From Siniperca chuatsi (Eukaryota > Chordata > Actinopteri > Centrarchiformes > Sinipercidae): a DNA stretch of 64,000 nucleotides. Position numbers and translations under genes: made by a program. Each line of letters starts with the position of its first letter. The stretch's first letter is position 1. The stretch spans positions 18,727,042 through 18,791,041 of the forward strand of contig NC_058059.1 of NCBI RefSeq assembly GCF_020085105.1, in the 5' to 3' direction. This document shows positions 1-18,952 of the stretch, piece after piece. The notes beneath the pieces are model-generated. The model saw only the letters and a program-made list of their open reading frames with translations, did no database searches and was not told the DNA's origin.

Positions 1-209
1 CAGGATAAATGAGTAACAAATAAAGAGAAAGCCCTCAGACTGTTTGGCTCTGCTGCACAGTGCACAGACCAGGCCCACAAACAGCCGACTATCCAACCAG
101 TTTGCTTGAGATAGTAAGGCAGATAGGAGGCTGATTTACAGTGCACCGCCATGATTTGGTTTCAAAGTTTGTTGATTTTGAGACACTCTGTGTTTGTGTG
201 TACGTGTCT

Positions 210-231
210 TCTGTGTGTGTGTGTGTGTGTA
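210..231. repeat. (TG)n microsatellite
   Basis: An uninterrupted run of about ten TG units. No gene was seen around it. The short reading frame across it is an artefact of the repeat. Confidence 0.9.
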
Positions 232-411
232 TGTCTCTTGAGTGATCAAGCAGACAGATTAAAAAGCTGGTTAAAGATCAAAGGCAGTATCAGAGGGTGG
301 GAACTTTTCAGAGTTAAAATCTGCTGTCTATGATGTCACTAGCTTAAGCATTAGTTTTACTCCATGAGTGACAACTTCTACCAAATACAATGTGTTACTA
401 GAACATACACA

Positions 412-460
412 GTATGTATGTATGTATGTATGTATGTATGTATGTATGTATGTATGTATA
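412..460. repeat. (GTAT)n microsatellite
   Basis: About twelve perfect GTAT units in a row. It is a simple tetranucleotide repeat and is probably length-polymorphic. Confidence 0.95.
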
Positions 461-703
461 ACTACAAGTTTTGTGAGGTGATGTGAAGCTTTTCAGCTTT
501 AAAGTACATGAATTAAAGGGATTCTCTTGGGCTATAAAATCAGGGCAATGTTAATAGCGTATTGATAATTTGATATGAAGTACACAAATTTAATTGCAAA
601 ACGGCAGAAGTTACTCTAACTTTGCACTTGGGCTTCTTTGCTGCCGTTTTGTTGATATCAGTTTAACAAAAGTGAATTATAAAAGCAGGTGTAACTCAAG
701 TCC

Positions 704-1270
704 CAAAAAGTTTCCATCCAAATGTAATGCAAATTTGAATCAATTTTCCAGAAAATCTACAAAAGAAAATGCTAATTAATGAGCGTCTCCATCCACTACT
801 ATGGAATATTAGGAGATGAGCACACAAGATTAACAGTTGGTAGCGCTAATTCTCCAGTTCAGTGCCATTAAAGCATTGCAGAAGAAAACAGTGCAACAAT
901 TTGACATAATTAAAAGTGCGCCAGTCAAACCTTGAACGACGGGAAACCATGTGGAAAATGTGATGGAAATACAGCATTTACGTTTGTTTCAAGTATTCAT
1001 CATTGTGATAATTTAGTCTGCTGCAATTTTTTGTCTCTCCAGTTGAGCAGAAGCTTCAGTGAACATTTGAGTCACATGCTTCATGCACGTCATGATTTAT
1101 TTGCTAAGTCTGTTTCCATTGCACTTTGTCACATTTTATTTTTAATCCATACATCAACTTTTCCACCTCAGCCAAGTGAAAAAACTGTTTGGGATGTTTG
1201 GACTTCCGGCGTTTCCACTCAGGAGATTTTATATGCAAATTGAAACAGGTGGATGGAAACACACTTAAAA
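704..1270. repeat. Probable miniature DNA transposon with GTTTCCATCCA inverted ends
   Basis: The motif GTTTCCATCCA followed by a run containing ATGCAAAT occurs near 710. Its reverse complement, with ATGCAAAT again on the inner side, occurs near 1230-1260. Such inverted ends around about 550 bp of non-coding DNA suggest a non-autonomous DNA element. The 61-residue and 103-residue frames inside it do not resemble known proteins. Exact ends and a target duplication could not be fixed. Confidence 0.45.
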
Positions 1271-1289
1271 GATATTCAAGGTAAGACAT

Positions 1290-4070
1290 GCTTTTCCCCC
1301 ATGCTGTTGCTGTCTCCCTCTGTAATGTTTTCTAATAGATTAGCCTAATGTTGACCCAGGAAAAACCTTCTATTTAAAAATCGCTTAACTAAACAGGGTC
1401 CATATGGTCATCGAACATGCTTATCAAATATAGAACACAGAGGCATGTTGCTCCTCACAATTATTTTCTAATGTGGCATTTGATTTGATATGTTGTCTTC
1501 ATAGTATTTCATCAATTTCCCTGTCACATTTATTGCTATAGTTTTTGGTGGCTGCGCAGCTACCTTTGTTCACAGTTTGCACATGGATAATTGATTGGTC
1601 CTTTTAGTTTTAACATGTAGCAGCCGAATCCCTGCATGTACAGTTCGCCAACCTAAAACATTTTGTTTTCAAACCCAAAAAGGCTTTGTCCTTCAACCTC
1701 TGAAAGTTGCAAGGCATAGTCTGTTAAATAGTTAAGAGCAGTTTGCTTCTATTCTACTTTGAACAATTTTCAATTCAGAATCATGTCTATGAAAAATGAA
1801 GGATGGGTGCATCCTTGACTGAAATCTACTAACAACTTCAATCTGCTGAGTTTAACGCCATGCGTTTGGCAAAACAAAACAAAGGCTGAGGATCATTTCA
1901 TCTATTCTATCCATCCATCTATTCTAGATTGAAAGGATAGATTTCCATTGGACTTCATTTAAAATGCACTACACTAGCCGCTTGACTCATTGCAACCAAC
2001 CTTAACACCGGCAATAAAACTGTCTTCAAAAGAACATTCAGTTTAGCCGAAAAATTCCAACAAACTGCAGTCGGCAGACAATGCCGTATTTAGCCAACTC
2101 TGATCTACTGTTTATTCAAGGTAAATTTGATGATGTGTGAGCTCACAACTCAGATATGATTCAGACCAATTGTAATCAGCTACACTCTTCAAGCAATGCG
2201 TCGGCCCTTAATTAAGTAATTCATTATGACAGTAATGGTTTTTTTTATTTATTTGTTAGAAAAGCAAAAAGAACTCATTGATTGAAAAGTCCAAACATTT
2301 CCAAGAACATCTAACAACTAACAATGAACTTGAAACGAGTCAATGAGTCTATGCAACTGCAGTACATGGACTGGCTAACCAAACTGCACATGCCCACAAG
2401 ATGGCACACAGGCCCTTTTTACATCTGGTATTAACATATAGTTTGTATTCAGATTGTACCATCACATCTGGCCATATTTCATTTATCGTTAAAATGTATT
2501 CAGATTGACCTCCATGGGTCCATAGGTCTGCTCTTCACAGATTATTATCGTTCAAGTTTCCTGCTGTTTCTGTCGTATGCATCCAATCTGACGTAGTTGC
2601 CATGCGTGTGCAATTCCTCAACAATTCCTCATGCCTAAATGACAACCCAATATGACATTAGGCATAGCCAATGACTTGACAACAGTTTACATTGCAATTA
2701 ATTTCTACACCAATAACAAGGGAACAAAGAGACCTTGCAAAAAATGGGAATTTGGACACTTTAAGCTGCAGTGTGAGCATACACTCATTTAGAAAACATT
2801 GTTAGTTTAGTCTTGGCTTCATTCTCATTTGTTTCTGTCACCTGCCTGCCAAATCAGATATGATCACCATGCTCGATAACACCCATTTATCCTCCTTTAA
2901 CACTCCATGAAGACAACAATCACAACAGAAGCAAGGAGAGAGGGAAAGCAAGGTTGGCAGACAAAGTGAGACTGTGAGCAAATAAAACAATACAAAGGCA
3001 GAGGCAGAAACAAAGACGAACAGGGCGAGAAAGGTTAAGAGTGAGCGAGGGAGAAATTAAACTGAAAGGAGAGGAGTGGAAAAAGAGAGAAAACAGCTGT
3101 GTGTTAAAGGTTGAAGCAGGTTCATACTTATCTTTCATAGACATTCCAACTTTATATCATCACACACACACACACACGATTTTGCTACCCCAGAGACATT
3201 TTGCTACATCATAACTGACATAATTCAAACAGACAAGTCTATCAATTATGTATGACCAGTCCAGTAAAAATAGTCGCCTTGTTGCATGAAACAAAAACAC
3301 TCCATCTGCTCGACAATGTCACATACTTCTCTCTCTTCGATGCATCTCACACTTTTAGGTATTTAGGTGATGCTATAACCCAAAGTGATAAGTGGTGACA
3401 TTTTCAAACAAAGGGTGGCCTCTAAAACCTAGGCCACCCACTGTTACATTTAAGCCATTTAGCTGAAACTCTTGTCCAGAGCAACATAAAAAGAGTTAAT
3501 AGGAGTGTTTTTAGTTTGTGCCAACCATCTAAACTCCTCTCTCCTCTTCTTTAGTTTTCCTTTAGTGTCGCACTCTGCACTCACTCAGTCAGCACAATTG
3601 AATGCATCAAGGCTTGTTTTCATCTTTTCAATGGAGCCCTGTACAGGATGAAAAACAAGTGCCATAGACTAGACTACTTTCTCTTTTAGTGGTTGTTCAG
3701 TGTGTTTTCACGTCAGTCTATGAATAACTCTCTACCTCCTGGCAATTGTAGAAAGAAAAAGATCCATACAAAATTGCAAACTTACAAACTCTGTCATTCA
3801 TCTCTACTTTTTAATGTAGCTGTGATAACAGTTAATGCTCAACTGTGTTTAATACTAACATTTACAGTGTAAAGCAAATGAATATAACAATTTAAAAGTT
3901 GTTGTTAAAGATCCCCTAGAGACATATTTTAACACATTTTTAAAAATCTGCTTTGAACAATAATTTGTGTCATATAGTTTTTACACAACAAAGTTAAATT
4001 AACCTGTTTAAAAATTTACATCTCCTTTCTCCCTCATTTAAAAATCCAGAGTCTATGAATATGTAACAAA
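1290..4070. other. Gene-free stretch, mostly featureless
   Basis: No exon with plausible splice sites was recognised on either strand. Around 2395-2800 the text resembles a dispersed fish repeat starting near CCTTTTTACATCTGGTATTA. Around 3440-3490 there is a short SINE-like stretch (TTTAGCTGAAACTCTTGTCC). A short (CA)n run lies at about 3160-3178. Identification of these repeats is tentative. Confidence 0.4.
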
Positions 4071-4072
4071 GA

Positions 4073-4123
4073 GTTTCCCTACGGGGATCAATAAAGTATT
4101 TCTGATTCTGATTCTGATTCTGA
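4073..4123 (+). mobile_element. LINE 3-prime tail fragment (L2/CR1-like)
   Basis: The sequence TTCCCTACGGGGATCAATAA followed by AGTATTTCTG and repeated ATTCTG units has the form of the 3-prime end of fish L2/CR1-type LINEs, which end in a short tandem repeat instead of poly-A. Only the tail is visible, so this is a 5-prime truncated insertion. The clade is from general knowledge of fish repeats and was not tested by alignment. Confidence 0.55.
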
Positions 4124-4688
4124 ATATGCAAATAATGACCATTTCAACAACAACAAGCAAAACACATTTTTGAGTAGAGGGGGATTTAATACACTGCAAA
4201 ATTATTTTGAAAATATATACTTAAGCCAGAGTAGAGGGGCCATAACTCTAAAATAAACCCTGACAATGTATTTTGAAACAAATACATAAATAATGAAAAA
4301 ACTGTAATGTTCATAAATCATGTCTTCTAGAGAAGGGCTGTAACTAACAATCATTTTCATTATCGAGTAACCGTTAATTAACCGTTTTGTCTATAAAATT
4401 TCTGAAAAATTCTCTATGAAACAATTTTTTTAATCAAAATAGTGGCCAATTAATTTTCTGCATAGGTCTGTATATTCAAAGCTGATTCTTCCCCTTCTGC
4501 ACAGTGGTGACAAAGGCCTTTCTAAGATTTATTTAATCATGCAAAATGCTTGCACACAGACAGACACAGTCGAGGAGTGTACTTTGAGATAACCATACAC
4601 AAAGATACACATTAACGAGTCACACCAGGAAATGTCAATGTTTTTCAACCACTTGTGCCAAAGTTGGGAATCTGTGTATGAGTTAGAG

Positions 4689-4978
4689 CAGTGGTTCTCA
4701 AACTGGGGGGCAGGCCCCCATGCGGAGGCATAGAACCACTGCAGGGGGGGCATGGATGACCAGGGGCAAAATATGGAGTGGAACTAAGTTGAATGAACAT
4801 GATTTATGTAGGGAAATAAAGAACCTGAATCATTTCTTTATTTCAATCGAATTCAACTGGGCTCCTTTATTTACTGTTAATGATTGATAAGAATGCAATC
4901 GTTTACGTGTGGTGGGGGGGCATGAACTTTTTTCAGCTTCTGAAGGGGGGCATGACAGAAAAAGTTTGAGAACCACTG
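4689..4978. mobile_element. hAT-type MITE with 8-bp target duplication
   Basis: The element begins CAGTGGTTCTCAAACT and ends with the exact reverse complement AGTTTGAGAACCACTG, giving 16-bp perfect inverted ends. The flanks are AGTTAGAG on the left (4681-4688) and AGTTAGAA on the right (4979-4986), an 8-bp duplication with one mismatch. CAGTGGTTCTCAAACT ends and 8-bp duplications are the signature of non-autonomous hAT (Charlie/Tip100-like) elements. The 290-bp body is G-rich and codes for nothing. Confidence 0.9.
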
Positions 4979-5426
4979 AGTTAGAACGACAGTTGATGAC
5001 ACATTGTCTCCCCACTGTTTGGGGAATCCGAACCTGCTACCTTAAAACCAATAGCAACTATCTCTTAAAGCCTCAGAATTATCCACATTCTAAAGTTTAA
5101 CCTTTCTGGCTGAAAGCCAGCATTGGCAATGTCTTTAGAGCCTGGGCAGACGTGGTTCAGTCTGTCCAAACCTGGCAAAAGCTGCCACAAGCCACACTTT
5201 AGGGATTACTGATTGCTGTTCCCAAAACAATGTGTCTTTAGTATTCTGGAAGTACTTGTTTTGGTAATAATTAGCACTGACATGTTGTATATACTTCACA
5301 AAATCCATACATCAGAGAGAAATATAACAATGAAAATCCAAAGTATTGGCTTTTTGATTCACTTGTAAATGTGGACACTGGACACAAAGTGCAGTTCCAT
5401 GTCAAGTCACAAAGTTCTCTGGCTAC

Positions 5427-6238
5427 TAGCGGTGTAACGGTACATGTATTCATCCCGAACCATTCGGTATGCGACTTCCTCGGTTTGGTACGCCCAAAAT
5501 AATAACTCAATATAGTCTGTTACTGTCTACTACTGGTACGCACGGAACAGAAATTCTAGAGCGTAAGTTTTAGCCGGAATGTTTTGATAGCGCACCAGTT
5601 GCTGTCTATCAGCTGTAGCATGCTAGTCTGCTTAGCCCGGTTAGCCAGGTTAGTCAAGCTCGGCATCACCCAAATGTGTTGATTAGCGGAACAAGACAAA
5701 AACCGACTGGAACGCGAGTCCTTGTCCCCACAGCGTTCAGGCAGCCTCTCAGTGCAGATTCAGACGTGCCAAAGCAATAACTAATGCTGTAGGAGTGTTT
5801 ATCCCTGCAGATATGTGACCATATTCGGTCATAGAGAATATAAAATTTAAGCATATGGTCAAAGTGCTTGAACCCCGCAAAAATGTGTCTTCATGTGAGC
5901 ATTTCAGTCAGTCCGTTGTGCCTTCATGTGTAAACCAGCAGTAAGGAATTCAGGAATTATCAACAGGTCAGAGTCTTACATTGGAGCATTACTGACATTT
6001 GCGTTATTTATTTTAGTTTTTTATATTTTTTATTGACAATATGCCAGTATTTAGGTGCCTTAACTCTTACAGTAAGATATATGGCCAATGAGCCACTTTT
6101 GAATGTTTAAATTTTTCAAAATAAATGACAAAAATATTATTTTATACATTTTTTTGTTTTTCCTGCTGTACCGAAAACATACCAAACCGTGACCCCAAAA
6201 CCGAGGTACATACTGAACCATGAATTTGTGCACCCCTA
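5427..6238. mobile_element. Non-autonomous hAT element, 812 bp, 8-bp target duplication
   Basis: The left end reads TAGCGGTGTAACGGTAC and the right end, reversed, reads TAGGGGTGCACAAATTC, so the outer TAG(C/G)GGTG is shared. Further in, both arms carry related CGGTTTGGTA motifs in opposite orientation (near 5480 and near 6180), so the inverted arms are long. The flanks CTGGCTAC (5419-5426) and CTGGCTCC (6239-6246) form an 8-bp duplication with one mismatch. No transposase reading frame remains. Confidence 0.85.
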
Positions 6239-6246
6239 CTGGCTCC

Positions 6247-12600
<6,354 letters not shown>

Positions 12601-12668
12601 ACTTTTCGCCCCCCACACACACCGCTTCCCTCCTCCCCGGTTTGAACAATTTAAATCACTAAACTTAC

Positions 12669-12930
12669 CTTGGAAAATCTCCCCGAGTCAAACAGGCATT
12701 ATTATGTTGTCTCCTTCCATGGTCGGGACTTTGTCGAGTTGTTCTTCGGCTCCCCGTGACTGGAAACGGACTAGCGGGGTAGCAGAGCAACAAAGTCGGA
12801 CAAGGAGGAGGAGAAGGGGCGGAAGGAGGCCAGACAAGTCGGCCGCCGCCTCGTTGGAGGAGCCGGCTGTCAATCACCCGGCTGAGTGGGCGGGTCCTAA
12901 CTGTAAAGGGATTATGGAGTTTGAGCTATC
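12669..12930 (-). promoter_or_regulatory. GC-rich promoter and putative non-coding first exon of a minus-strand gene
   Basis: This is the only clearly GC-rich, CpG-containing island in the left half of the window. Read on the minus strand it has a GC box (GGGCGG at 12888-12893 on the plus strand), a GATTGACAG element just downstream, then a transcribed-looking stretch ending in a strong donor CCAAG|GTAAGT with the exon edge at 12669. The exon holds only a short open frame starting ATGGAAGGAG that stops after about ten codons, so it looks like a 5-prime untranslated exon. The coding exons would lie to the left, within or beyond the window, and were not recognised. The gene is unknown. Confidence 0.45.
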
Positions 12931-13139
12931 AGCACTGATCCCAGATCTGAGGTCTAAGGAATGTGGCATAGAAAAACAGATACAGGTCTCTTGCAGCAGG
13001 ATTATGATAGTTTGACATTTGCATCACTTTTCACGTGAAAAAGCAAACAGACATTGCAAGGTAGTACTGGAAACTTTTTTTTAAATGAATTTAAATTAAT
13101 GCAGTTTTAGTTTATGGTGAAATAACAATAACAATAATG

Positions 13140-13265
13140 ATAATGGATTACATTTATATAGCACCTTATCTTTGATACTCCAAGCACTTCCGTGAAGGGG
13201 GAAACTTACCTCAGCCACCACCATGTGTAGCACCCACCTGGGTGATGATGGTGAAATGAATGTGC
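13140..13265. repeat. Dispersed repeat fragment with TTTATATAGCACCTT motif
   Basis: The stretch contains ACATTTATATAGCACCTT followed by AAGCACTTCC and a run ending near CACCCACCTGGGTGATGATG. TTATATAGC(A/G)C motifs occur in several fish repeats and recur here near 19195 and 20634. The class is not determined. Confidence 0.4.
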
Positions 13266-13269
13266 CAAA

Positions 13270-16200
13270 TGACCAAACTATTTATGCAGTGGGTTTACCT
13301 ATAAAAGCCAGTGATTAAACTATTACTTGACTATTTCTTTTTTTATTGTATTTATTAATTAAATGAATCACTCATTTTAATGTATTAATGTAATCTTATT
13401 TAATTTGAATCAAGCTCATTTTCAAATAATCCAACTATATGCAATTTTTTTGTTTTTGCCTCAGTTTGAGGAGAGGAGAGGGGAAAAAACTGGTAAAATG
13501 AAGTGCAAAGATAAATACACTGAGATAACGTGAATTTAATTTAGCATTTATATGTACTGCTGACTGAAGAAAAACATTAACGTCAGCCGTGGTAAGAACA
13601 TGTAGGACACATTTTGTGTCAACTGTGTTGTTTCCCCACTAATTGTATACATATGTGTACAAAGGCAATGGATATAGCAACTATAGTCCACAAATGCTGT
13701 TTTCCTCGACCAGCTCATTACAGTCAAACAGATCACGATTGGCTGTCGAATAGCTGACCCTTTTCATCACCCAGCTAAATTGTGAATCCTACTTCATGAG
13801 ACAGGTCACTGATTTATTTATTTATTTATCCTTTATGTCGCTTACCTGTTATGTGATGAGTACAGAAACACATTAAATCCATTAATGGCCCCAGTGCTCT
13901 ATGCTTTAGCAGACAATAAATTGGATGACAGCAGTGACCTTTTATCCTCCCTCATGAATATAAATGGAGGTTGAAAAACACATCTGTCAGCGTAACACAG
14001 TCCAATGCAACACTACAGGCTGAAAATAACCGTAGGGTAGAATCAACACCTCTCTGATGCGTGTCAACAGAAACTGAGGGGTTCAGGCTTCACAAAGGTA
14101 AGATTTATTGCAGGGGTGTTATTTTGGATTGCATTTAATTGTACAGGTTTGCCTAATAAACTGGTAACTGAGTCTATACTGTAATGTCTTAAGTCTTCCG
14201 TGATTATGGCACATTTCATACAGATTTTACAGTTCGCTATAGGTTGAGTAACACATACCTATACTACCTGTTTTTCATGTCATACACCAAATATACAGTA
14301 TAGAAGAAGTACAATGTGATGGCCATAATGATATAAGAAAAAATGTAATCAAATGATTTGTTCAAAGTATATAAACTGTACATTTAACAATATTTATGAC
14401 TCTAAATGATTTCTCTCCTCACCTTGAAAAACAATTTAAAAAATAACAAACAATAGTACACATTGGTCGAAGCTGTGTGCTCTGTTTTAGGCTGGTTTAT
14501 TTGTGAAGTAAGTTTGACCTTTGACCTGGACAGACTGGACAAGAATAACTTGGATGAAAACTCTGGCAGCTGGTGTCCAGTCCACTCATCAGGCAAACAA
14601 CACTGACATCAATTATTCCATTGAAAAAGGGGATTTCCAATTTGAATAAACCCAGCCACCCCCTTACTGACCCTGACCTGTTAGTTGCAGCTTGGAAGAG
14701 TTACAGTACGTCTCATTAGGAACAGGAGAGCAGTGACTGCCAAAATAATTTTGCTGTCTGTCTTCCTGCATGTTGGTTTTTCAGTCTGTATCTATTTACA
14801 TATTTATATGGTACATACACCCCTAAAAAAGTGTATCTATTTGCCTTTTTGGGTTAGAATACCTGTGCATTTTAATGTAATTATTCTTAGTATTTAGCCG
14901 GCAACAAGCACATCTTTTTTTAAGCTTAAAATGTTCCATTTTTTTTGTTCAGGCTGTGTCAGAGTGGTGTTAATTCAAACCTTTTGTAAATTTTGAGGCT
15001 GTAGTTTGCGGTGGTGTTGTTGGCTGGACTGCATCTGCTCCTTGTTTTCTGACTGCTTGTCCATCTGCATGGCTCTTTTCTTTCAGTCTGTCTTTTTGTG
15101 TGACGCTGAACTTATCTGCCTGTCCATCTGCCTTACTGTATGAGCCAACGTACCTGTCAGTCTGTTCCCATCTGCCTATCCTTTGTCTCACCTGTCTTTA
15201 TCTATGCTTCCTCTGTCAGAGCTGTCAGGTGTTTTTTGTATATCATTTAGTTATCTCTGTTCATGTTGCTTTTACTTCTAACTTCTACATCACTTATCTT
15301 CCACTTATCTTATCATAACATGTCTGATTCTTGGCTTCAATTTTGGTTCTGTTTCTATTACGCATTTTGTAAAATTTTAGACAAAGTAAATCATCTTCCT
15401 CTTAAACATTTAGTACAGTAACCTTTTGTGATGCCTGTTTATAATAGAGACTGTAAAAGAAATGTTGATTTATAACAACTACTGTATGTTGGTCATGTTT
15501 AATTGTCTGACAACTGACTAGTTTGTCCAGTGCCTCTGCTTAAGATCCAAAATTTTGACATTTCTTAAACATAATAAATTACATGAAGTAAATCAACAGT
15601 CAGGAGTAACTGTCTCGTTGAAGAACACTTGAAAGACTGAAAGGTGAAAGACACAGTGACTATTGAGGAGAATGAACTTGTCTGTATGACCGTGTGTATC
15701 GGACATTTGCTCTAATCACAGGGCCACTGTGCTTTAAAAATGAACTGCTCATAATGTGTACTTATTGTATTCAAGCTTCTCTGTTATCAAACACAACTGT
15801 TTGTGCAACAAGTGCATTCCCTGAATACGAAAATGCAGTAATTTAGCCTCATCAACCACCTGTTGCATTATGTGATACGGTGTTGCTTCCCCCTGCTGGG
15901 CATTCTGACTCATTACATACTGGAGTCCAAACTACTGGCAGAAGAGTGGAGTTTACAAACACTATTTTAGTACATGCACACTAGAAAAGAAGTATTTTCA
16001 TGGATAAGTCTTACCTTAGTGGGACAAAAAGTAATGGAAGTTGCCCCATCTTGCAGTGTTAACAGTCTGGACCTGGAACCCCATCCTTGTTCCTTAGTCA
16101 GTGTTTCATAAAAGATATGTTGCCAGGTTTTGAATCTGCCAACTTACAGACAAACAAGCTATTCATGCTATCACCAACGCCCACATACAAGACTTTAAAC

Positions 16201-16420
16201 TGAGAGTTGAGAGAGTGGAAAGTTTCATGAAATTTAAACTACCATATACAGAAAAGTACTGTGATTTTTACTGATAAAAGTGGGTGTGAGTACTTCAACC
16301 TCTTAAAGCCCATACAAAATCACAGTGTATATTGATAATACATATGGTTGTACTACTGTTTTTTATACTGTATTATTGAGTCATATGACTGTAAACAAGT
16401 TGCTCACAGTAACAATCCCA
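13270..16420. other. Gene-free stretch
   Basis: No exon was recognised on either strand. The 14970-15318 frames are rich in Cys, Leu and Ser on one strand from a CTGTCT-rich patch and are not gene-like. Confidence 0.45.
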
Positions 16421-16892
16421 CACAGGATTTCCACACACCTCTGCAGCTCTGCAGAGGTTTTAGCCTCTTTTACCTTTGTCATTGTTTTGGTTTGGTTCAG
16501 TCTCACCACTCTCATCAGCTGCATTTCCAGCAGCAGCAGGAAGCTGTTTTCAGCAAAAAGCTCCAATAAACCAAATGTTCAAGCACCAAACAGCAGACAG
16601 ACAAAGTTAGCGACTAGCTGGTGAAATAAGTGGAACATCAAGGTAAAGAGCTTGTGAGTGATTTAATGCCTTTTTATTAGATAACGACAGAGCGGTGACA
16701 GGAAACATAGGGAGAGAAGGCAACCCTGCCATATATCTTTGTCAGTGGTTGGTAGAGACCAAAACAGAGCTAAAAGGAGAATATTAGACTTACATATGTG
16801 GCCAGATACAAATCTCCAAATGAATGCTTGTGTTGCTCAGTGTCTGGTGGATGTGTAAATAGGCAACTTTTTTTTTTGCCAACACGGTAGCC
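16420..16892 (+). repeat. Dispersed repeat family A, copy 1
   Basis: This copy shares long stretches with 24590-24980 and 53480-53765. Shared landmarks are a CTCTGCAG(C/T)TC start (not visible in copy 3), AGCAGACAGACAAAGTTAGC, an AGCTAAAAGGAGA-like segment, CTCCAAATGAATG and GGATGTGTAAATAGGCAACT. Relative to the other two copies it carries about 100 extra bases near 16640-16745. It codes for nothing intact, so it is probably a non-autonomous element. It directly abuts the inverted-repeat element that follows. Confidence 0.75.
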
Positions 16893-17569
16893 TTAAAGCA
16901 GCTATAAGTAAGAATTGGCCACCTGTCGAATTCAAAGAAATTGGGGGCAGCATAGCATCAGAAAGTTGGGGTGTCCACCCCTATCATAAGAAACAAGGAA
17001 ATGCAAAGTCGATCCCATAAGTCTTTCTTTCTTTCAACAAACAGATAACTTAGCAAACATATTAACACTGTCAGTATTGTTATACAATTACCTACCTTTT
17101 TAAGCTGTCGCTAAATAGCCAATGTTAGCATTAACAGCTGTTTACTGACCAGTCTAGAAAAAATGTTGCAAATTCAGCATCAAACTTTATCCCTTTACTT
17201 GCCAAGAGCTGTCTCCAGCGGTGGAAAGCAACACCAATGTTAACTCTTGTTTTCCTTCTATTTCTGTCACTTCTTTCCACTACGTGGTTTCTTGCCCTCG
17301 GGGCAGCGCTACTTCTTCATCCTCTCATGTTGGACTGAGGGCAGACTGGATGCTCACGATGCTTACTCACTATTACCTCTTGAGGTACAAAGTGGTATTA
17401 CAAGACAGGATGGGTTGGTTAGCATGCTAACTTCAGTAGATGTCTCTGCAACACAATACATAGACGTCTTTGAAATAATGTCAAAACTGTTATTTCTTCA
17501 CATTCTGTTGATATTTTTAGTTCATTTTTGAATGTTTTAAACTAAAATTCTTACATACAGCTCCTTTAA
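16893..17569. mobile_element. Inverted-repeat miniature element bounded by TTAA
   Basis: The left end is TTAAAGCAGCTATAAGTAAG and the right end, reversed, is TTAAAGGAGCTGTATGTAAG. The ends match at 21 of 24 positions in opposite orientation. Both outer edges are TTAA, which fits a TTAA-targeting non-autonomous element, though the TTAA may simply be part of the inverted repeat. Similar TTAAAG-starting ends occur near 10876 and 45041. It sits immediately beside family A copy 1. Confidence 0.6.
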
Positions 17570-18281
17570 AACGTCATAAGGCAACAACATGTCAGGGCTG
17601 CGTATCTGTCAGCTTGTTGTGGAGGTCTTCTGCCCTCTAGTGGCCCAGATAATCAATTTTTTGGCAGGCAATTGACCAGTGTTTTTGTCTTGGAGTGTAC
17701 CTCTCTCGTTTACTTACAATCAGCATTTATTAGAATCTGACATAAGGCTACTACAACCAACTTTGGAAACACCATGCAGAAAGAATACATTATTGATGCA
17801 TTGCTGTTAACTATCACTCTGCTTTAAAGTTGAGTGAGAGGCATCCTAAACAATCACCCTTCCTGTCTGTCAGTCAGCCACATCTTTATAAACTAGGCCC
17901 ACACCACGAGCACACCCAGTTCATTAATTCCACTCAGTTCTACTCGCTGACATTTGTGCACTTAATCACTGCTATCAGAATAGTTTAAACCCTTCATCAC
18001 ATAGTAACAACTGTTCTGGACATGATGTTGATGCACCTAGAACTGGTGTGTGATGTGGTTCTGCTGTGTGCTATAGTTTGTACAGTGACACACTGCCTGC
18101 CAGCAGGTATAACCAGCTGAGTTTGAGTCAGATCTCCACATAGGTGCCTTGTTCACTCGTGTAAAGAAACTGACAAAATGTCATGCACACATTCACACAG
18201 ACACATCACATTAGCAGGCTACAGAACCACATAACACACATGAATGCAAACACACAAAGAGCACAGAAACACCAGCACACA

Positions 18282-18304
18282 TACACACACACACACACAC
18301 ACAC
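18282..18304. repeat. (AC)n microsatellite
   Basis: About eleven AC units inside a broader CA-rich patch (18180-18380), about 650 bp before the cystatin-like start codon. Confidence 0.85.
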
Positions 18305-18499
18305 GATGGCACACATGTGATACTCACCCACACCAACCCTCCCACCTACCCAGTCTCATACACACTCACTGTCACACACACACCAAAGCCACTGAGGGTT
18401 GTTAAATCCCTTCATGGCGTCATTGCCAGGCAGTGGGTGGGTGTGGTCTTCACTGGCTTGCTAAACATACCAGAGCTTAAATGCTGAACAGCCACTGCC

Positions 18500-18952
18500 A
18501 TTCACAAACGACACCCTCCCTCTTTCTCTCTTCCTCACTCACATTATTTCTCTCAGTGTGGCTCACTGTTACTCCAGCATTATAGGTGAAGTCCTGTTTT
18601 CTCAATATCAGAAAGGTAAATAGTTGTTTCTCTCTTTGTAGTCTTTTCTATATGTGTCATTTTTGCACTTTCTGGCTCTATTGCAGTATTTTAAGTAGAC
18701 TTATCTACACTGTCTCTCCCCTTTTCTGTTTTTTTTTTTTTTTTTTTTTTGTTTGTTTTACAACTTTCTCTGTGGGCCCAGACACCATCAGTTTGCTGCA
18801 AACACTGTAGGACGTCTGCGAGTTGCTTGACAAGTGGTTCAGCTCAAGTAAAGTGTCCGGCTCATCTGAAGCCTTTGTGTGGAGATTCATCTTCCAGCAG
18901 TCTTTCCTTTGTGAAGAGCACAGCACAGTTTGGTGGGGGATAATAAGTGAAG
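18500..18952 (+). promoter_or_regulatory. Likely promoter and 5-prime untranslated region of the cystatin-like gene
   Basis: A pyrimidine-rich block (18500-18560) is followed by a possible donor TATAG|GTGAAG near 18587. A poly-T tract (18729-18750) and an acceptor-like TGGGCCCAG lie near 18781. An untranslated first exon spliced to the exon with the start codon would fit. No clear TATA box was seen, and the splice reading is inference only. Confidence 0.3.
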
